NCBI GenBank assembly: GCA_905221605.1
Contig: CAJNDS010002524.1
Coordinates: 559,134 to 623,133 of the forward strand
Direction of reading: 5' to 3'
Source of the DNA: Symbiodinium natans
Lineage: Eukaryota; Sar; Dinophyceae; Suessiales; Symbiodiniaceae
Length of the DNA stretch: 64,000 bases
The notes below the pieces were generated by a model, which was not told where the DNA came from, ran no database searches, and saw only the letters and a program-made list of their open reading frames with translations. Shown piece by piece: positions 11,208-21,819 of the stretch (positions are counted from its first letter, which is position 1; the number at the start of each line of letters is the position of its first letter). The translations under genes were made by a program, and so were the position numbers.

Positions 11208-14200
11208 ATGGCCACGGCCTGCGGGCCTCTGCTGGAGCTGCTCCAGGCATGGGGCACTCTTTCTAGGCAGGTTCGAGGGTGCTTGGACGTAGGGTTTAGG
11301 GTTTAGGGTTCAGGGTTTAGGGTTTAGGGTTTAGGGTATTGGGTTTAGGGTTTGGGGTTTAGGGTTTATGGCAATCATGGGGTACCTCTACTTTGGGGCT
11401 GGGGGTAGTTGACCTTGAACCTTTTTTTCCTGTTACATATGAAAGGATAGCCGTTTTTGGGCTAGGGTATTCAGCCCCTAAGTATAAGTAGGGTTATAAT
11501 GACTAAGGCAAATATGGCTTTAACCTTCCTTAGGTACGTAGATCTCTCTCTCTCTCTGCGTGTAAGTACCGATGAACCTTCAAGTGAGGTTGGGTTTTCG
11601 GCTTACAGGGTGTGCAAGGTTTGTAGGCTTAGTCTGCGGCAAGAAGTCCCGCGACAGAAGCCTGTTACGAAGTATCCACAATCATCAGGCAGCTGTACGG
11701 CGTGCAGGATCAAAAACAATCTATATATATACAAATATATACATATTTGTTTATATATATATATATATATATTTTATCTGTTTACTATTTATATACATAT
11801 GTATTTGTATATATATATATATGTATACATGTTAAAATGTATGTATGTGTATATATATATACACACCTTCTTTCCAGTGGGCGGATGTGGGATGTGGGGG
11901 AGTGAAGTGCAATCCGGTGCAGAGCCTCCTACCCTGCTGCGCTCATGAGATCGCATAAGAAAGCGAGCCGTAAGCTCTAGGGTTCGGGGTTTCTCCGTGT
12001 TAGGAATCAGACATCACTCTACCAAGAAGTGGCGTGGCAGAAGTACTCCAGATTGAGGGTCTAGCCGGAGTCTACTCGGCTTTAGGCTTTTGGGCTTCAG
12101 CGGTTCCCGGATAGTAAGTGCATAGCCACGAGAACACCTGTGCGGATGTTGGGTGACTTCATCAAGACAAGCTGGAGGGCCCGAGCCATGAACGAGAACG
12201 ACAAGAGATTCTACAGAGCGCCTGTGGAAGAGACAAACCCAGGAGAGGCTTGCGAAAACCCCTGGTGCAATCAGGGGTGGGCTGCCACAGAGAACACAGG
12301 TCACACAGGTGGCACAAGAACCCGAGCAAGCTGCCATGCTCGCCCTGACAGACCAGATCGTTGCTGACACGAGGAAGGGTTGGGTTTAGGGTTTAGGTTT
12401 AGGGTTTAGGGTTTAGGGTTTAGGGATTAGGGATTAGGGATTATAAGATTAGGGATTAGGGTTTAGGGTGGGGGGCAAGGAGGCCCCCGTGTCGGCTCTG
12501 TGCCTTTTCTGCAGGCAGTGTGAGTTGAGACTCCAAAACAAAAAGCCCGCAAACCCCCCGAAAACCCCGTAAACCCCCAAACCCTAAACCCCGTAAACAC
12601 TAAACCCTAAACCCCAAACCCTTAGCCCTAAACCCCTAAACTCCCTAAACCCTTAACCCTAAACACTAAACCCCAAACCCTAAACTCCCTAAACCCTCAA
12701 CCCTGAACCTTAAACCCCAAACCCTCAACCCTCAACCCCATAAACCCTAAACCCCCTAAACCCTAAACCCCAAACTCCTTAGCGGTTTCTCGGGGTCAAG
12801 CTGGAGACGAAGCAGGCGCTGCCCTGTGAGCTTTGCCAAGAGCAGCCAGTCGAGCGCCGGCTGCTGATGGAGGTTTGGGGGGTTTCGGGTTTAGGGTTTG
12901 GGGTTTGGGGTGTACGGGCTTAGGGCGGTCTGGTTGCGGGCTATAGGGATTCGGGGCTTCAGGAATTTCGGGTTTTGGGGCTTCAGGGGTTTTTAGGATT
13001 TGGGGTTTCAGGGTTTTAGGCTTTTGGTTTTTTGAGGGCTCAAGGGTTGCGGTATTGTAGAGGGTTTTCGGGCTTTTGGGGATTTAGGCATTTGAGCTTT
13101 TGGGTTTCTTTGGAGTTTCAGGCTTTTTGGGTTTTTGGTTTTGCCCTATACTTGGAGATTCATGATACTTAGCAACTAAATACAACTGTACTTCTATTTG
13201 TACTTGGAACCATATTGGGGCACCCTAAACCCTAAACCCTATAATTCCTAGACCCTAAACCTTTAATTAGCCCCCGAGTACTGCGAAGATTGGGGCGCTA
13301 CGCTCCGCCCGGGCCCTGCGCCGGGCCATGGCGGACGTGGACGCCGCTGCCCGGGTGGCGCTGCAGGCGGGGTGTGGGGTTTAGGGTTTCGGGTTTAGGG
13401 TTTAGGGTTTAGGGTTTAGGGTTTAGGGTTTAGGGTTTAGGGTTTAGGGAGGGTCATGGATACCTAGAAGTATGGCTATAAGTAGGGTAGCCATGGCTAT
13501 AGCCCTACTTAGGGTTCATAACTCTGCTTACGAACCTCCAAGTTGGCTTTTTGTTTTTTGGGTCTGAGGCTTTGGGGGTCTATATTCAATAGCCGCTACT
13601 TCGGGTTGGTGCGCTTGCTGTTGGGCGTGGGTGTGGGTGGTGCTGTCAGGGTACATGGTTCAGTGTGGTTCGCAGTTCTTTTTTCCCATTGGCTTCGGCT
13701 GAAACGCGCCAAATCGCACAACCGTTGAGCCTCCGCAACATGATAACCCCAAGCACATTAAACCCATTGTGGTACTTTACTGTAACTTTAGATCCTTACC
13801 TTTTTTGGGTTTGTTGGGTTTCTTATCAAGGCAGCTAAAAGTGTAATTTATAGCTACCCTCCTGAGTGCAGCCAAGAACCCGAAGCCTTGAACCCTAGTG
13901 GATACACCCCCAACTCGGAGCCATCAACTTCGAATCCCCCAAACTCAAGCCTACAAATCCTCAACTCTACCCTTAGACTCTCAATCCCTGAGCCCTCCTA
14001 AAAATCCCTCAAAAAACCGTTTAAAAAAAAAGATGAAAACATATTTTTTTTAAACTAAGAACCCTGAAATCCTAAACGTCCCAAGAGCCCTAAAACCTCA
14101 AAGCCTTAAAGCCCCAAAATGGAGGACAACCCGAAGAACCCAAAAACCCAAGAAGCCCCAAGAACCCTACAAAGCCTCAAAGCCCCAACCTAAACCCTAA

Positions 14201-16175
14201 ACCCCAAACCCCGCGCGAGGAGGACCTAGACCTTGCAGAGGCGGTGCTGCGGCAGCTGGGGGAGCATCGGATGCACACGCCCTTCTTCAAGGCCCTCCCT
14301 TTGGCGACTAGGGCTTAGGGTTTAGGGCTTCGAGTTCCGGGTTCAGGGTTTAGGGTTTGGGGTTTAGGGTAGCCCAGTGGTACCCTTTTTTCTTGTTTTT
14401 TGGGGTCTGGGTTCCCAGGGTTTAGGGTTTGGGGTTTAGGGTTTAGGGTTTTAGGGTTAGTGACCAACCCAAACTGGGTGCCCTAGACCCTAAACCCTAA
14501 GCCCTAAACCCTAAACCCTGCAGGGCCACCCACCCACCAGCTGGCTGCTTCTTAGTAGGGAATGGGGGAAGAAGGCCTACGCCATAGAGCCTCTTAAAGG
14601 GCATAAAATAGCCCTAATTACGGTTAAGGGTTTAGAGTTTAGGGCTAGGACCCGGGTTTTAGGGGTTAGGGTTCCGTTAGAATCCCCTGAAATCCAAGAA
14701 GGGCACCCTTTTAATTCCTGGGTTACTCCTGGGTCGAGTATATAGGGCCCTCATTCCCTGATTCCCTACGAAGAACCAGGGGGTGTTACCTGCAGGATCC
14801 TTTGCAATTTCGCTCTGACTGCTTTAGTGATGTAGGGTTTGAGGTTGCAGGGTTTGGTCTGCCAGTCGGTCTAGGTGTAGAGTTATGGACTTGGAGTCTA
14901 TCTATAGGAACATGCCAACCTTCTCTTCCCCCTAGTGCTTAGTCGGGAATGAGGGAATGAGGGCCCTATGTATACCTTTAAGGCATCATAAAGGGCGCCT
15001 CATTCCCTCATTCCCTACTTGAAAAACCAGCCCGTCTTTGGCAACTGCTTGGCAAGGTGGTTGCCCGCGACTCTAGCGGAGATGCATGGCGGCACTGATC
15101 TTACTGTTCAATATCCCACCCATCTTCTTGAGACCCCGTGCAGTTTCTGACTTAGCCAACAATAGATCTTATTTAGTAGACATAAAAATGAAGTCGTCTA
15201 ATGAGCCAGTTTTCTTTCCTGGGTTATTATTGGAGAAGTTGAAAGTTAAGAGTTTACCGACTCCCTAAGCGCTTCACCTTAAACCTCTCAACCCTTGAAC
15301 CTCTAACCCTAAACCCCTGAGGCCCTAAGCATCAACCCTAAACCCTAAACCCTAAACCCTAAACCCTAAACCCTAAACCTTTCGCCCTACTTCCCGAGCT
15401 CCTGAGGACACGGAGAGCTTCCTGTCGGTCTTCGATGGCACCACGCGCTACAAGCTGGGCCTTCCCTTCTTCGACCCTTTGGGAGGTCGCGCTGCCTACA
15501 GCTGCCCTAAACCCTAAACCCTAAACCCTAAACCCTAAACCCTAAACCCTAAAACCCTAAAACCCTAAAACCCTAAAACCCTAAACCCTAAAACCCTAAA
15601 ACCCTAAAACCCTAAAACCCTAAAAACCCTAAACCCTAAGCCCTCATCCCTAGAACTACGTATGGTAAGAACCGCAGACTTGCTCTTCACTGCAGCTGAT
15701 TCTTGGGCACTTCCTTGTAGGGTTCTCAGGCAACCCGGCAGGGTCAGGAAGCGGTGCTGCGCCAAGAGTGCACCGTCTGATGGTTTAGGGTTTAGGGTTT
15801 AGGGTTTAGGGTGTAGGGTTTAGGGTAGCCAAGAACAGCAGCAGCATTCATGACAGCAGAATCAGTAGCATCTTCTGCAGTGCAGACTTGTCAAACAACC
15901 TTTCCTAGGGCTTCACAATACCCGCAATGGGGTCTGAAGTCTGTATAACTGCCTTAAACCCCTAACCCTAAACAGTTAACTATTAAACCCCAAACCCTCA
16001 ACACCTCAACGCTCCCTAAACCCTAAACCCCAAACCCTAAACCCTAAACCCCAAATCCCAAACCCCAAACCTAAACCCTAAACCCTAAACCCTAAACCCT
16101 CGACCCTGCCAGCCCAGGTGTCTTTGTCCACGCCACGGAGGAGGCCGCCGCACAGTCTGTGGAGAGCTTCCCCAG
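11208..16175 (+). CDS. Gene A: multi-exon gene of unknown function (at least 7 exons)
   Basis: Putative exons: 11208-11246 (starts ATG, MATACGPLLELLQ), 12309-12383, 12801-12872, 13289-13366, 14220-14291, 15407-15485 and 16118-16175. The last two share a split glycine codon (phase 1), giving ...LPFFDPLGGVFVHATEE.... The earlier ones all end in phase 0, so the chain reads through without stops. Donors are GC (11247, 13367, 14292) or GT (12384, 12873, 15486, 16176), and every acceptor ends in AG. Third codon positions are strongly G/C. Exon 12801 carries CELC; later parts are leucine/alanine-rich helices (EDLDLAEAVLRQLGEHRM), then SVFDGTTRYKLGLPFFDPLG. I do not recognise the family. Introns contain telomere-like blocks and MITEs. 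Exons may be missing between the first two, and the 3' end is open; a possible continuation is at 17315. The 3' part (12.8-16.2 kb) is the surest. Confidence 0.5.
11391..11482. mobile_element. MITE family 6
   Basis: The left end CTTTGGGGCTGGGGGTAGTTG and right end GGTATTCAGCCCCTAAG form the inverted repeat. Internal AACCTTTTTTT and CCGTTTTTGGGCTAG match the family. Confidence 0.75.
11488..11587. repeat. MITE family 1, 3' half with CT microsatellite
   Basis: TAAGTAGGGTTATAATGAC and the end GTAAGTACCGATGAACCTTCAAGTG belong to family 1. A short (CT)n tract lies inside. Confidence 0.5.
11720..11868. repeat. AT-rich (TA)n / TATG microsatellite
   Basis: Runs of ATATAT with ATGT and ACAT units; all three + frames are open across it as Tyr/Ile-rich translations. 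The unique stretch just before (11595-11710) has an open frame with paired VCKVC and CTAC motifs and could be an exon. Confidence 0.85.
13378..13542. repeat. TTTAGGG block plus MITE family 1 copy
   Basis: A TTTAGGG block (13378-13450) adjoins a family 1 element (13453-13542) with CATGGATACCTAGAAG at the left and CGAACCTCCAAGT at the right. Both lie in the gene A intron between 13366 and 14220. Confidence 0.7.
14366..14490. mobile_element. MITE family 2 variant with telomere-like insert
   Basis: AGCCCAGTGGTACCC at the left, GACCAACCCAAACTGGGTGCCCT at the right, with several TTTAGGG units between them. The repeat block appears to have entered the element. Confidence 0.55.
14550..14772. repeat. 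MITE family 4 with nested family 2 sequence
   Basis: The left end TTAGTAGGGAATGGGGG and right end CCCTGATTCCCTACGAAG are family 4 termini. Between them, 14650-14737 is a family 2 copy (AAGAAGGGCACCC, GGGTTACTCCTGGGTC). This is a nested arrangement. Confidence 0.6.
14938..15019. mobile_element. MITE family 4 (AGTAGGGAATGAGGGAATGA ends)
   Basis: Palindrome of about 80 bp: AGTCGGGAATGAGGGAATGAGG against CCTCATTCCCTCATTCCCTACT, with a short core GTATACCTTTAAGGCATCATAAAGG. Another full copy is at 31755-31867. Confidence 0.8.
15506..15640 (-). repeat. CCCTAAA array shifting to CCCTAAAA
   Basis: Seven-base units change mid-array to 8-bp CCCTAAAA units and back. It lies in the gene A intron just 3' of the exon ending at 15485. 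Confidence 0.9.
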
Positions 16176-16304
16176 GTGCGCGACTTCAGGCTGATGGTGT
16201 AGGGTTTAGGGTTTAGGGTTTAGGGTTTATGTGCCCAGAGAACAAAGTTAGAGCTTTAAGGCCGAAGATCTGCCTCAACTAACGAGGTTCAAGGTTCATT
16301 TAGT

Positions 16305-16426
16305 CATATGAAGTAGGTTTTATATTTCTGTTCTTGGTGAGATATAAGGTTCCTTCTTAATATTGGTGAGTTTATATACTTGGTGTCCTTTTAGGGGTAC
16401 AAGAAATATAAACCCTACTTCATATC
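16305..16426. mobile_element. AT-rich inverted-repeat element
   Basis: CATATGAAGTAGGTTTTATATT at the left pairs with its near reverse complement AATATAAACCCTACTTCATATC at the right, 122 bp in all. Two internal TTGGTGAG motifs are present. It lacks coding capacity and was seen only once. Confidence 0.7.
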
Positions 16427-16684
16427 TTGAAATGTCGTAGGAGTTCTTTAATGTTTCTTCAGGCCCAGTGTTGAAGGTTTGGGGTGTGCTGTTTCAGGGC
16501 TTGTGCTTCAAGTACGACTTGGGCTTCTCTTAACCCTCAACCCTCAACCCTCAACCCTAAACCCTAGCCCTGAGCCTACCGAAGCAACAAGTCAAATTCC
16601 CCAAAATATCCGCAGGGCCCTACGAGCTTTGTAGTGGAGTCAGGTACCCGATCTAAGCCCTAAACCTGTGCAATTCTTACGAAG

Positions 16685-16886
16685 AGCTGGGACAAGGAAG
16701 CCCAAAACAAAACCCTGAAGTCTGTAAATTCCGGGAGGCCCCTGGAGACCAACCAAGATCGGCTCCCCAAGGGGCTTGGCAAGCGCCCGATAGGCGGCGA
16801 CATCAGCAAGTCTCTACATCCAAAGAACGCCCTGGAGTCAGACGAGAAAGATGCTCCCGGCGAGCCGATCGACCAGGAGTCAGGAG
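16685..16886 (+). CDS. Long exon, hydrophilic protein of unknown function
   Basis: Sixty-seven uninterrupted codons after ttacgaag and before a GT donor (gtttag). The encoded segment is lysine/glutamate/glycine-rich (SWDKEAQNKTLKSVN, LPKGLGKRPIGGDISK, ESDEKDAPGEPIDQES) and looks disordered. C or G dominates third positions in the second half. It lies just 3' of the last gene A exon, but the phases do not join directly. No family was recognised. Confidence 0.45.
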
Positions 16887-17076
16887 GTTTAGGGGTCTAG
16901 GGTTTTGGGTTGGGGGCTTCGGGCCCTACTTGAAGGTTCACGTCTTCTTATAAGCGGGTTTATAAGTACCCCTAAATAAGGTTGTAGCCTTATACCCATA
17001 CTTGCCTTACTTAAACGCCTCCGTATCAGTATCCGAGCAAACTACATAATGCACCTGCAAGCAATCTAGGACCCAG

Positions 17077-17176
17077 CGTGGGCCCTGTTCCCCTTTTTGT
17101 GGGGCCTTCGGTTTCCTTAGAAGCCACTCTAAACCAAAAAAAGGCACCATGCTTTTTTACTAGAAAACTCTTTGGT
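17077..17176. repeat. MITE family 2 copy
   Basis: GGTTTCCTTAGAAGCC, CTAAACCAAAAAAAGGCACC and CTCTTTGGTCTAG are in the family order. Confidence 0.6.
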
Positions 17177-17314
17177 CTAGTTACCCGAAACATTAAAACC
17201 CTAACCCAAAGGATCCATGTACCTATATCGTATATACTCGGGCCCTAAAGCTACTATATAGGAACCCCGAACCTAAACCCTAAACCCTAAACCCTTAGGG
17301 TAGGCCTCTTGCAG

Positions 17315-17400
17315 GTCTAGCGCTGCGTGGGCCGTGCAGGGCGCTTGGGCACCAGCATGGAGAGCGAGCTTGCCTAGCCCAGAGGCCCAAACTCGGGAAG
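17315..17400 (+). CDS. Exon-like island after ctcttgcag
   Basis: With the phase left by the exon ending at 16175 it reads SSAAWAVQGAWAPAWRASL..., open until CCCTAAA repeats. It could be the next gene A exon. Another frame is also open. Confidence 0.25.
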
Positions 17401-17600
17401 ATGGCCCAAAACCTTATAGACCCTAAACCCTAAACCCTAAACCCTAACCCCCCAAGCCCTCTTAGAACTTCGACACTTCCCGGCTTGGGCCGCCCCAGAC
17501 CGCAAGGTACGGCACCGAGCCCTGGAAGGACCACCCAAACACTTTAGGGTTTAGGGTTTAGGGTTTAGGGCTTAGGGTGGAGGGTGGGTTGACATATAAC

Positions 17601-17840
17601 TTCGAGGACCCAGAGTAGGCCCTCATTCTTTTTTTGAGGATTTCGGTTCCCCTATAAGCCCCTTTCAACCAACAAGGGTATTCTTCAATGACACCTATTT
17701 CGGGCTTTCGCTAATGAACATTATGTGATTCTTCGCACACAAAATTCTATTGTTTGCTTCAGAACCCCCCCCCAAAAGAACATGCGAGACAATGATCCCC
17801 TATATTGCCCTTATCAGGATTATTTGTATTTGTTGGGTTC
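17601..17840. repeat. MITE family 2 copy followed by CCCTATATTGCCC repeat
   Basis: The family 2 5' block (CCCAGAGTAGGCCCTCATTC...TATAAGCCCCTTTCAACC) occupies 17601-17700. 17758-17840 carries AATGATCCCCTATATTGCCC and is shared with 23455-23535 and 51655-51745 (AAAAGAA..., CTTATAAGGA). Confidence 0.6.
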
Positions 17841-17947
17841 TTAAGCAACTAGTAGAGTTCCAAAGAAGACATTAGAACAGAGACGCCCGATGCTGGACTA
17901 TGTCCAAACATGATTCCTCGCACGCGTTCAGTTCCTAGGTCGGCCTT

Positions 17948-18030
17948 GGATGTTCCCCCTTATACTAACAAGCCTTAATAGGGATCAACGTGCCCCGAAA
18001 TTATAATCCCTATTAAGGACCAGGACTGTT
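17948..18030. mobile_element. MITE family 3 (GGATGTTCCCCCTTATACTA end)
   Basis: GGATGTTCCCCCTTATACTAA and CTTAATAGGGATC at the left; AATCCCTATTAAGGACC and GACTGTTAG at the right. The extreme right end is missing. Complete copies are at 27000-27098 and 53850-53948. Confidence 0.75.
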
Positions 18031-18119
18031 AGAACCCTAAACCGTAAACCCTAAGCCCTAAACCCTAAACCCTAAAAGAGAACGTCAACTCTAGTTTGGG
18101 TTTTTGCTTGGGAGTTGCA

Positions 18120-18197
18120 TGGTCCTAAACAACTTGCCCCGCCCCGATGCTGAGGCCAAGAGCGATTCTGCTCGTACGTCGGGGCCTTAGCCTCTGG
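18120..18197 (+). CDS. Exon-like island ending in stop
   Basis: Open frame VLNNLPRPDAEAKSDSARTS followed by GP and TAG. Charged, C/G-ending codons. Possibly a terminal exon; no family was recognised. Confidence 0.25.
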
Positions 18198-18249
18198 GTT
18201 CTGGGGCTCCAGAATAGGGTTTAGGGTTTAGGGTTTAGGGTTTAGGGCT

Positions 18250-18330
18250 ACTTGAAGGTTCATGGGTGCTCAACTGCCTTGTTTCGGGTACTTCAAACCC
18301 TATTTATATGCACCCATGAACCTTCAAGTA
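18250..18330. mobile_element. MITE family 1, 81-bp copy
   Basis: TACTTGAAGGTTCATGGGTG and CACCCATGAACCTTCAAGTA are perfect reverse complements (20 bp), with TA at both ends and a very short interior. The clearest terminal inverted repeat of the family. Confidence 0.9.
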
Positions 18331-18739
18331 TGTCCTAGGTTACTTGGGAAGTTTCGTTGCCCCAAGCCCCGAACCCTGAACCGGTATACCGGTTGGCATC
18401 CGAGAGGCCCGACGGCCTATCCACCCTGCACTCTCAAGCCCGAGCCCTGAACCACCCCAAACCCTCAAACCCTCAGCCCAAAAGCCCTATAAAAAATAAA
18501 CCTGTAAAGCCTCAAAAGCCCGAGTAAAACCCTTAAGAACCCTTAAACAAGCCCAAAAAAAAAAAAAACCTGTCAAACCTCAAAAGCCATAGTAAAACCC
18601 TTAAGAACCCGAAAACCCTTTAAAACGTAAGGCCCCCTCCCCTCAACTCACAACCCCCCTGCAAAAACCCCTCAAGCCCTGCGAAACCCTCGAAAGGCCC
18701 CTACAGCCCTTTAGGGTTTAGGGTTTCTATAAACCCTAA

Positions 18740-19268
18740 CCCCTAGGCTCAAATAGCACCAAAACTTTATATAACAAGGGCTTTGGGTCCAAAATCTCTA
18801 GCATAACAACCCTTAGAGCCTCAGGGTAAGCCACCCATAAAGCTCCTGCATCCGGGCAGATGAATACGTGTCTTTTGGATGTGTTGACGCACGTGGGCAA
18901 GCCGAACGTGAATATTGATGAAGACATGAGCATCCAGTTCGCATCAGAAGGTGCTGCGTTGTCGTCTTTGATCACCAACCATTCGGACGAGCATGTCATG
19001 ACTTTCTCAGCGACATCCTCCAGATCGTCATGAAGACGTCATCTTTTATCACATCTATGTTGATGACGCTTGTTGCAATAGCCATCGACGACGGTTTAAA
19101 AGGGATGCAGGACCTTCGTAGATTAGGGTGTTGCTCAGGTGGAAACCACTCAATTTTGGGTGGTGGTGACCTCAGCGGCAAGCACAACTCGGAAGCTGGC
19201 GCATTCTTTTTGGTGGATGCAGGTCGTGCCAGAGACAGCACGTCGCACACCGCATGTAACACCCTCTC
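18740..19268. other. Repeat-free coding-like island, strand unresolved
   Basis: About 530 bp without telomere units, unusually long for this window. Minus-strand frames of 87 and 88 codons (18736-18999, 18996-19262) and + frames (18858-19024; 18924-19293 upstream-open) are all open in places. One + frame contains FYHIYVDDA, resembling the YVDD box of reverse transcriptases, but it is flanked by stops within 25 codons on one side. It may be a decayed retroelement or an exon cluster. No assignment is secure. Confidence 0.3.
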
Positions 19269-19997
19269 AAGGGGTTTAGGGTTTAGGGTTTAGGGTTTAG
19301 GGTTTAGGGTTTAGGGTTTAGGGTTTAGGCCCCTACAGCCCTGTAGGGTTTAGGGTTTAGGGTTTGGGGTTTAGGGTTTTGGGTTTTGGGTTTTGGGTTT
19401 TGGGTTTTGGGTTTCTGAAACCTAAGCCCTATCTCACCCTGATGGCAAAGGTGGCGAGGGCACAATGCGGCTGCGCCATGGCAAGGCCGAGTTCTTTTTT
19501 TCTTGGAAGCCCAGGCTTAGGGTTTTTAGGGTTTATAGGGTTTCTGGGGTTTAGGGTTTAGGGTTTAGGGTTTAGGGTTTCGGGCCAGGCTTAGGGTTTT
19601 TAGGGTTTATAGGGTTTTTGGGGTTTATAGGGTTTATAGAGTTTATAGGGTGTACAGGGTTTATGGGTATTTGTTGGGGCTTATAGGGTTTAGGGTTTAG
19701 GTGTTCCTTTAGTTCAGAACGAACCGGCAGAAACAATCCCCCATCTAGGATCCCCTCTCTGGTACCCTTCTCTTGTTTCTTGAGGGCAGGGTTTCCTGTA
19801 CATCCCATGAAATGGCTATTTGCGAGCCTTGCGAAGTGGTAATCTAGTCATAGTTATGGTCGCTGAGCTCGGGTTGAGGGTCGAGGGTTTCGGGTTTAGG
19901 TTTAGCGCTTAGGGCTTAGAGATGCAACCCCGGGCAGGAAACACTCAAGGGCTCAGGGTTCGAGGCCAGGGTTTGGGGCCCCTGACAACTCAAGGCT

Positions 19998-20090
19998 TGG
20001 GAGGTTTAGGGTTTAGGGTTTAGGGTTTAGGGTTTAGGGTTTAGGGTTTAGGGTTTAGGGTTTAGGGTTTAGGGTTTAGGGTTTAGGGTC
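19998..20090 (+). repeat. TTTAGGG array
   Basis: Thirteen perfect units. An exon-like island (20098-20140, after gctcag) follows. Confidence 0.95.
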
Positions 20091-20487
20091 AATTGCTCAG
20101 GACCTGCATGCCGGAAAGAGTTGCATCTGGGGCCTACATGGGGATTTAGTGTTTCGGGGCTTCGGGTTTGGGGCAGAGGCTTTAGGGCTTTGGGCTGTTG
20201 AACAACAAGCTTTCCTACTAAACTCTAAGCCCTAAACCCTAAACCCTAGGAACTTCAGAAAGGCTCTTACAAAGAACAGCGCCCCGGACATCGCCGAAGC
20301 CCCGCCTGGAAGCCCGAAGTCTGAACTCCCGACCCTGCAAGCCCCGTGAGGCCGCAGCCCTGAAATTCAAACCGTAAACCCCAAGCCCTAGAGCCCTTGA
20401 AAATGCAGCTTAGGGTTTATGAGTGTTTAGGGTTTAGGGTTTAGCATTTAGGGTTTAGGGGACACGAAACCCCGAAACCGATGCAAG

Positions 20488-20547
20488 ATCCTCTTTGACG
20501 GCATCACTCCGCTACTGGAGCTTCCGGCGAAGGACTCGCGCCGCGAG
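20488..20547 (+). CDS. Exon resembling XPG/Rad2-family nuclease N-domain
   Basis: Twenty codons between an acceptor (gatgcaag) and a GC donor, phase 0 at both ends, encoding ILFDGITPLLELPAKDSRRE. XPG/Rad2/GEN1 structure-specific nucleases have at this point a hydrophobic strand, FDG (the Asp binds catalytic metal), a proline, then a basic helix with RR. The spacing fits, but the match rests on about a dozen residues. Flanking exons were not identified; 20256-20345 (NFRKALTKNSAPDIAEAPPG..., GT donor gtgagg) may belong to the same gene. Confidence 0.3.
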
Positions 20548-20818
20548 GCTTTGAGTCACAAAACCCGGGCACCAAAGGGTTCTGAAGGGAGGGGGGGCTC
20601 AAGGGGAGTTTAGGGTGTAGGGTTTAGGGTTTAGGGTCTAGGGTTTAGCTTAAGGGCTTTGAATCACGTTAGGCTTGCGTGTGCTCAGCATTCAGGCTTA
20701 CCCCTAAGCCCTAAACCCTAAACCCCAAATTATGGGGCAAGCCTGTGTCTGAGGGGGTGCTGGCACGCGGCTCCGGATATATGTTGTCGATATATACTAG
20801 TCCCTGCAGAGTTCCCAA

Positions 20819-20926
20819 GCCCTAAACCCTAAACCCTAAACCCTAAACCCTAAACCCTAAACCCTAAACCCTAAACCCTAAACCCTAAACCCTAAACCCT
20901 AAACCCTAAACCCTAAACCCTAAACC
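20819..20926 (-). repeat. Long perfect CCCTAAA array
   Basis: Fifteen units. Islands on both sides (20735-20815, 20930-21053) have open + strand frames. Confidence 0.95.
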
Positions 20927-21301
20927 GCCACCTGCGCCACATGGGGCCACTCACCGGAAGGTTTTGTTTTTTTGTTGGGCAGAGGGTCTAAAGGCCAAAC
21001 CAGAGCCCTGCCCTGCCATAATTCGTCTGCGTTTTCGCCCTGATGCGATTTAGGGTTTAGGGTTTAGGGTTTAGAACAGCTGGTGCTGAGCAGCCTTTTG
21101 CACTTTTAGGAGTGTTTAGGGTTTGGGGCTTAGGGTTTAGGGTGCAAGCACGGACTCTTGCTTTAGCGGTCGAGGCTTTGGTTGCTTGTCTGGGGCCCTG
21201 TAGTATGCAGCTAATCATTCAGTTGCATGGGCCTTAATCCTCGAACCCTATAATAGGCCTTTTTTTGCATTTTGCACGGCTTCCAAATCCACCCCCCCCA
21301 G

Positions 21302-21435
21302 ATGACAAATCCAACAACAAGGCCCCCGGGATATTCTGCATGTCCCTTATCGGGTTTCAGTTGAAGAGGATCATACTCAGGAAAGTTTTTCAGAGGGTTT
21401 TAAGGGCCATCCTAGAAAACAGAACATGCTTCTGA
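21302..21435 (+). CDS. Exon-like island with C-tract acceptor, ends in stop
   Basis: A strong polypyrimidine acceptor (CCCCCCCCAG) precedes 44 open codons: NNKAPGIFCMSLIGFQLKR, then a basic amphipathic stretch (ILRKVFQRVLRAILENRTCF) and a TGA. A terminal exon is plausible. No family was recognised. Confidence 0.35.
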
Positions 21436-21441
21436 TCCACA

Positions 21442-21562
21442 CTGCTTGGAGGTTCATGGGTACTTCTAAGTGTGGTTACGAGTGGGGGGGGGGTAACTAT
21501 GGCAATAACTCCATTTAGACTACTTATAACCCTACTTATAAGTACCCATGAACCTTCTTGTA
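21442..21562. mobile_element. MITE family 1
   Basis: CTGCTTGGAGGTTCATGGGTAC at the left, GTACCCATGAACCTTCTTGTAG at the right, with an internal G10 run. Just 3' (21592-21635) an ATG in good context starts ALLTRARCPNPDCQ before a GT donor, a possible zinc-binding first exon. Confidence 0.8.
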
Positions 21563-21678
21563 GCTGATGGTGGCCAGGTTCTTCGAGCGCCATGGCGCTT
21601 CTGACACGGGCGCGTTGCCCAAATCCCGACTGTCAGGTCTTAGACCCGACCTTACATCCTAGACTGGGACCCCTAGGA

Positions 21679-21783
21679 CCCAGAGTAGGCCCTTATTCCC
21701 TTTTGGGGGAGTTTAGGTTCCCTTATCAACCCCTTTAAGCAAAAGGGCACCCTTTTCAATCCTAGGTTACTGGGCAACTTGGG
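21679..21783. mobile_element. MITE family 2
   Basis: Full order of motifs: CCCAGAGTAGGCCCTTATTCCC, GGTTCCCTTATCAACCCC, AAGCAAAAGGGCACCC, CCTAGGTTACTGGGCAAC. Confidence 0.75.
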
Positions 21784-21819
21784 ACCCTAAACTCCTACAC
21801 TCAATCAACATGCTATGCA

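Noticed and set aside
19331-19808. ORFs translating as GFRVLGFGF or NPKNPINPK
   Set aside because: Pure telomere-unit and TTTATAGGG translations; the same strings recur wherever such repeats lie.
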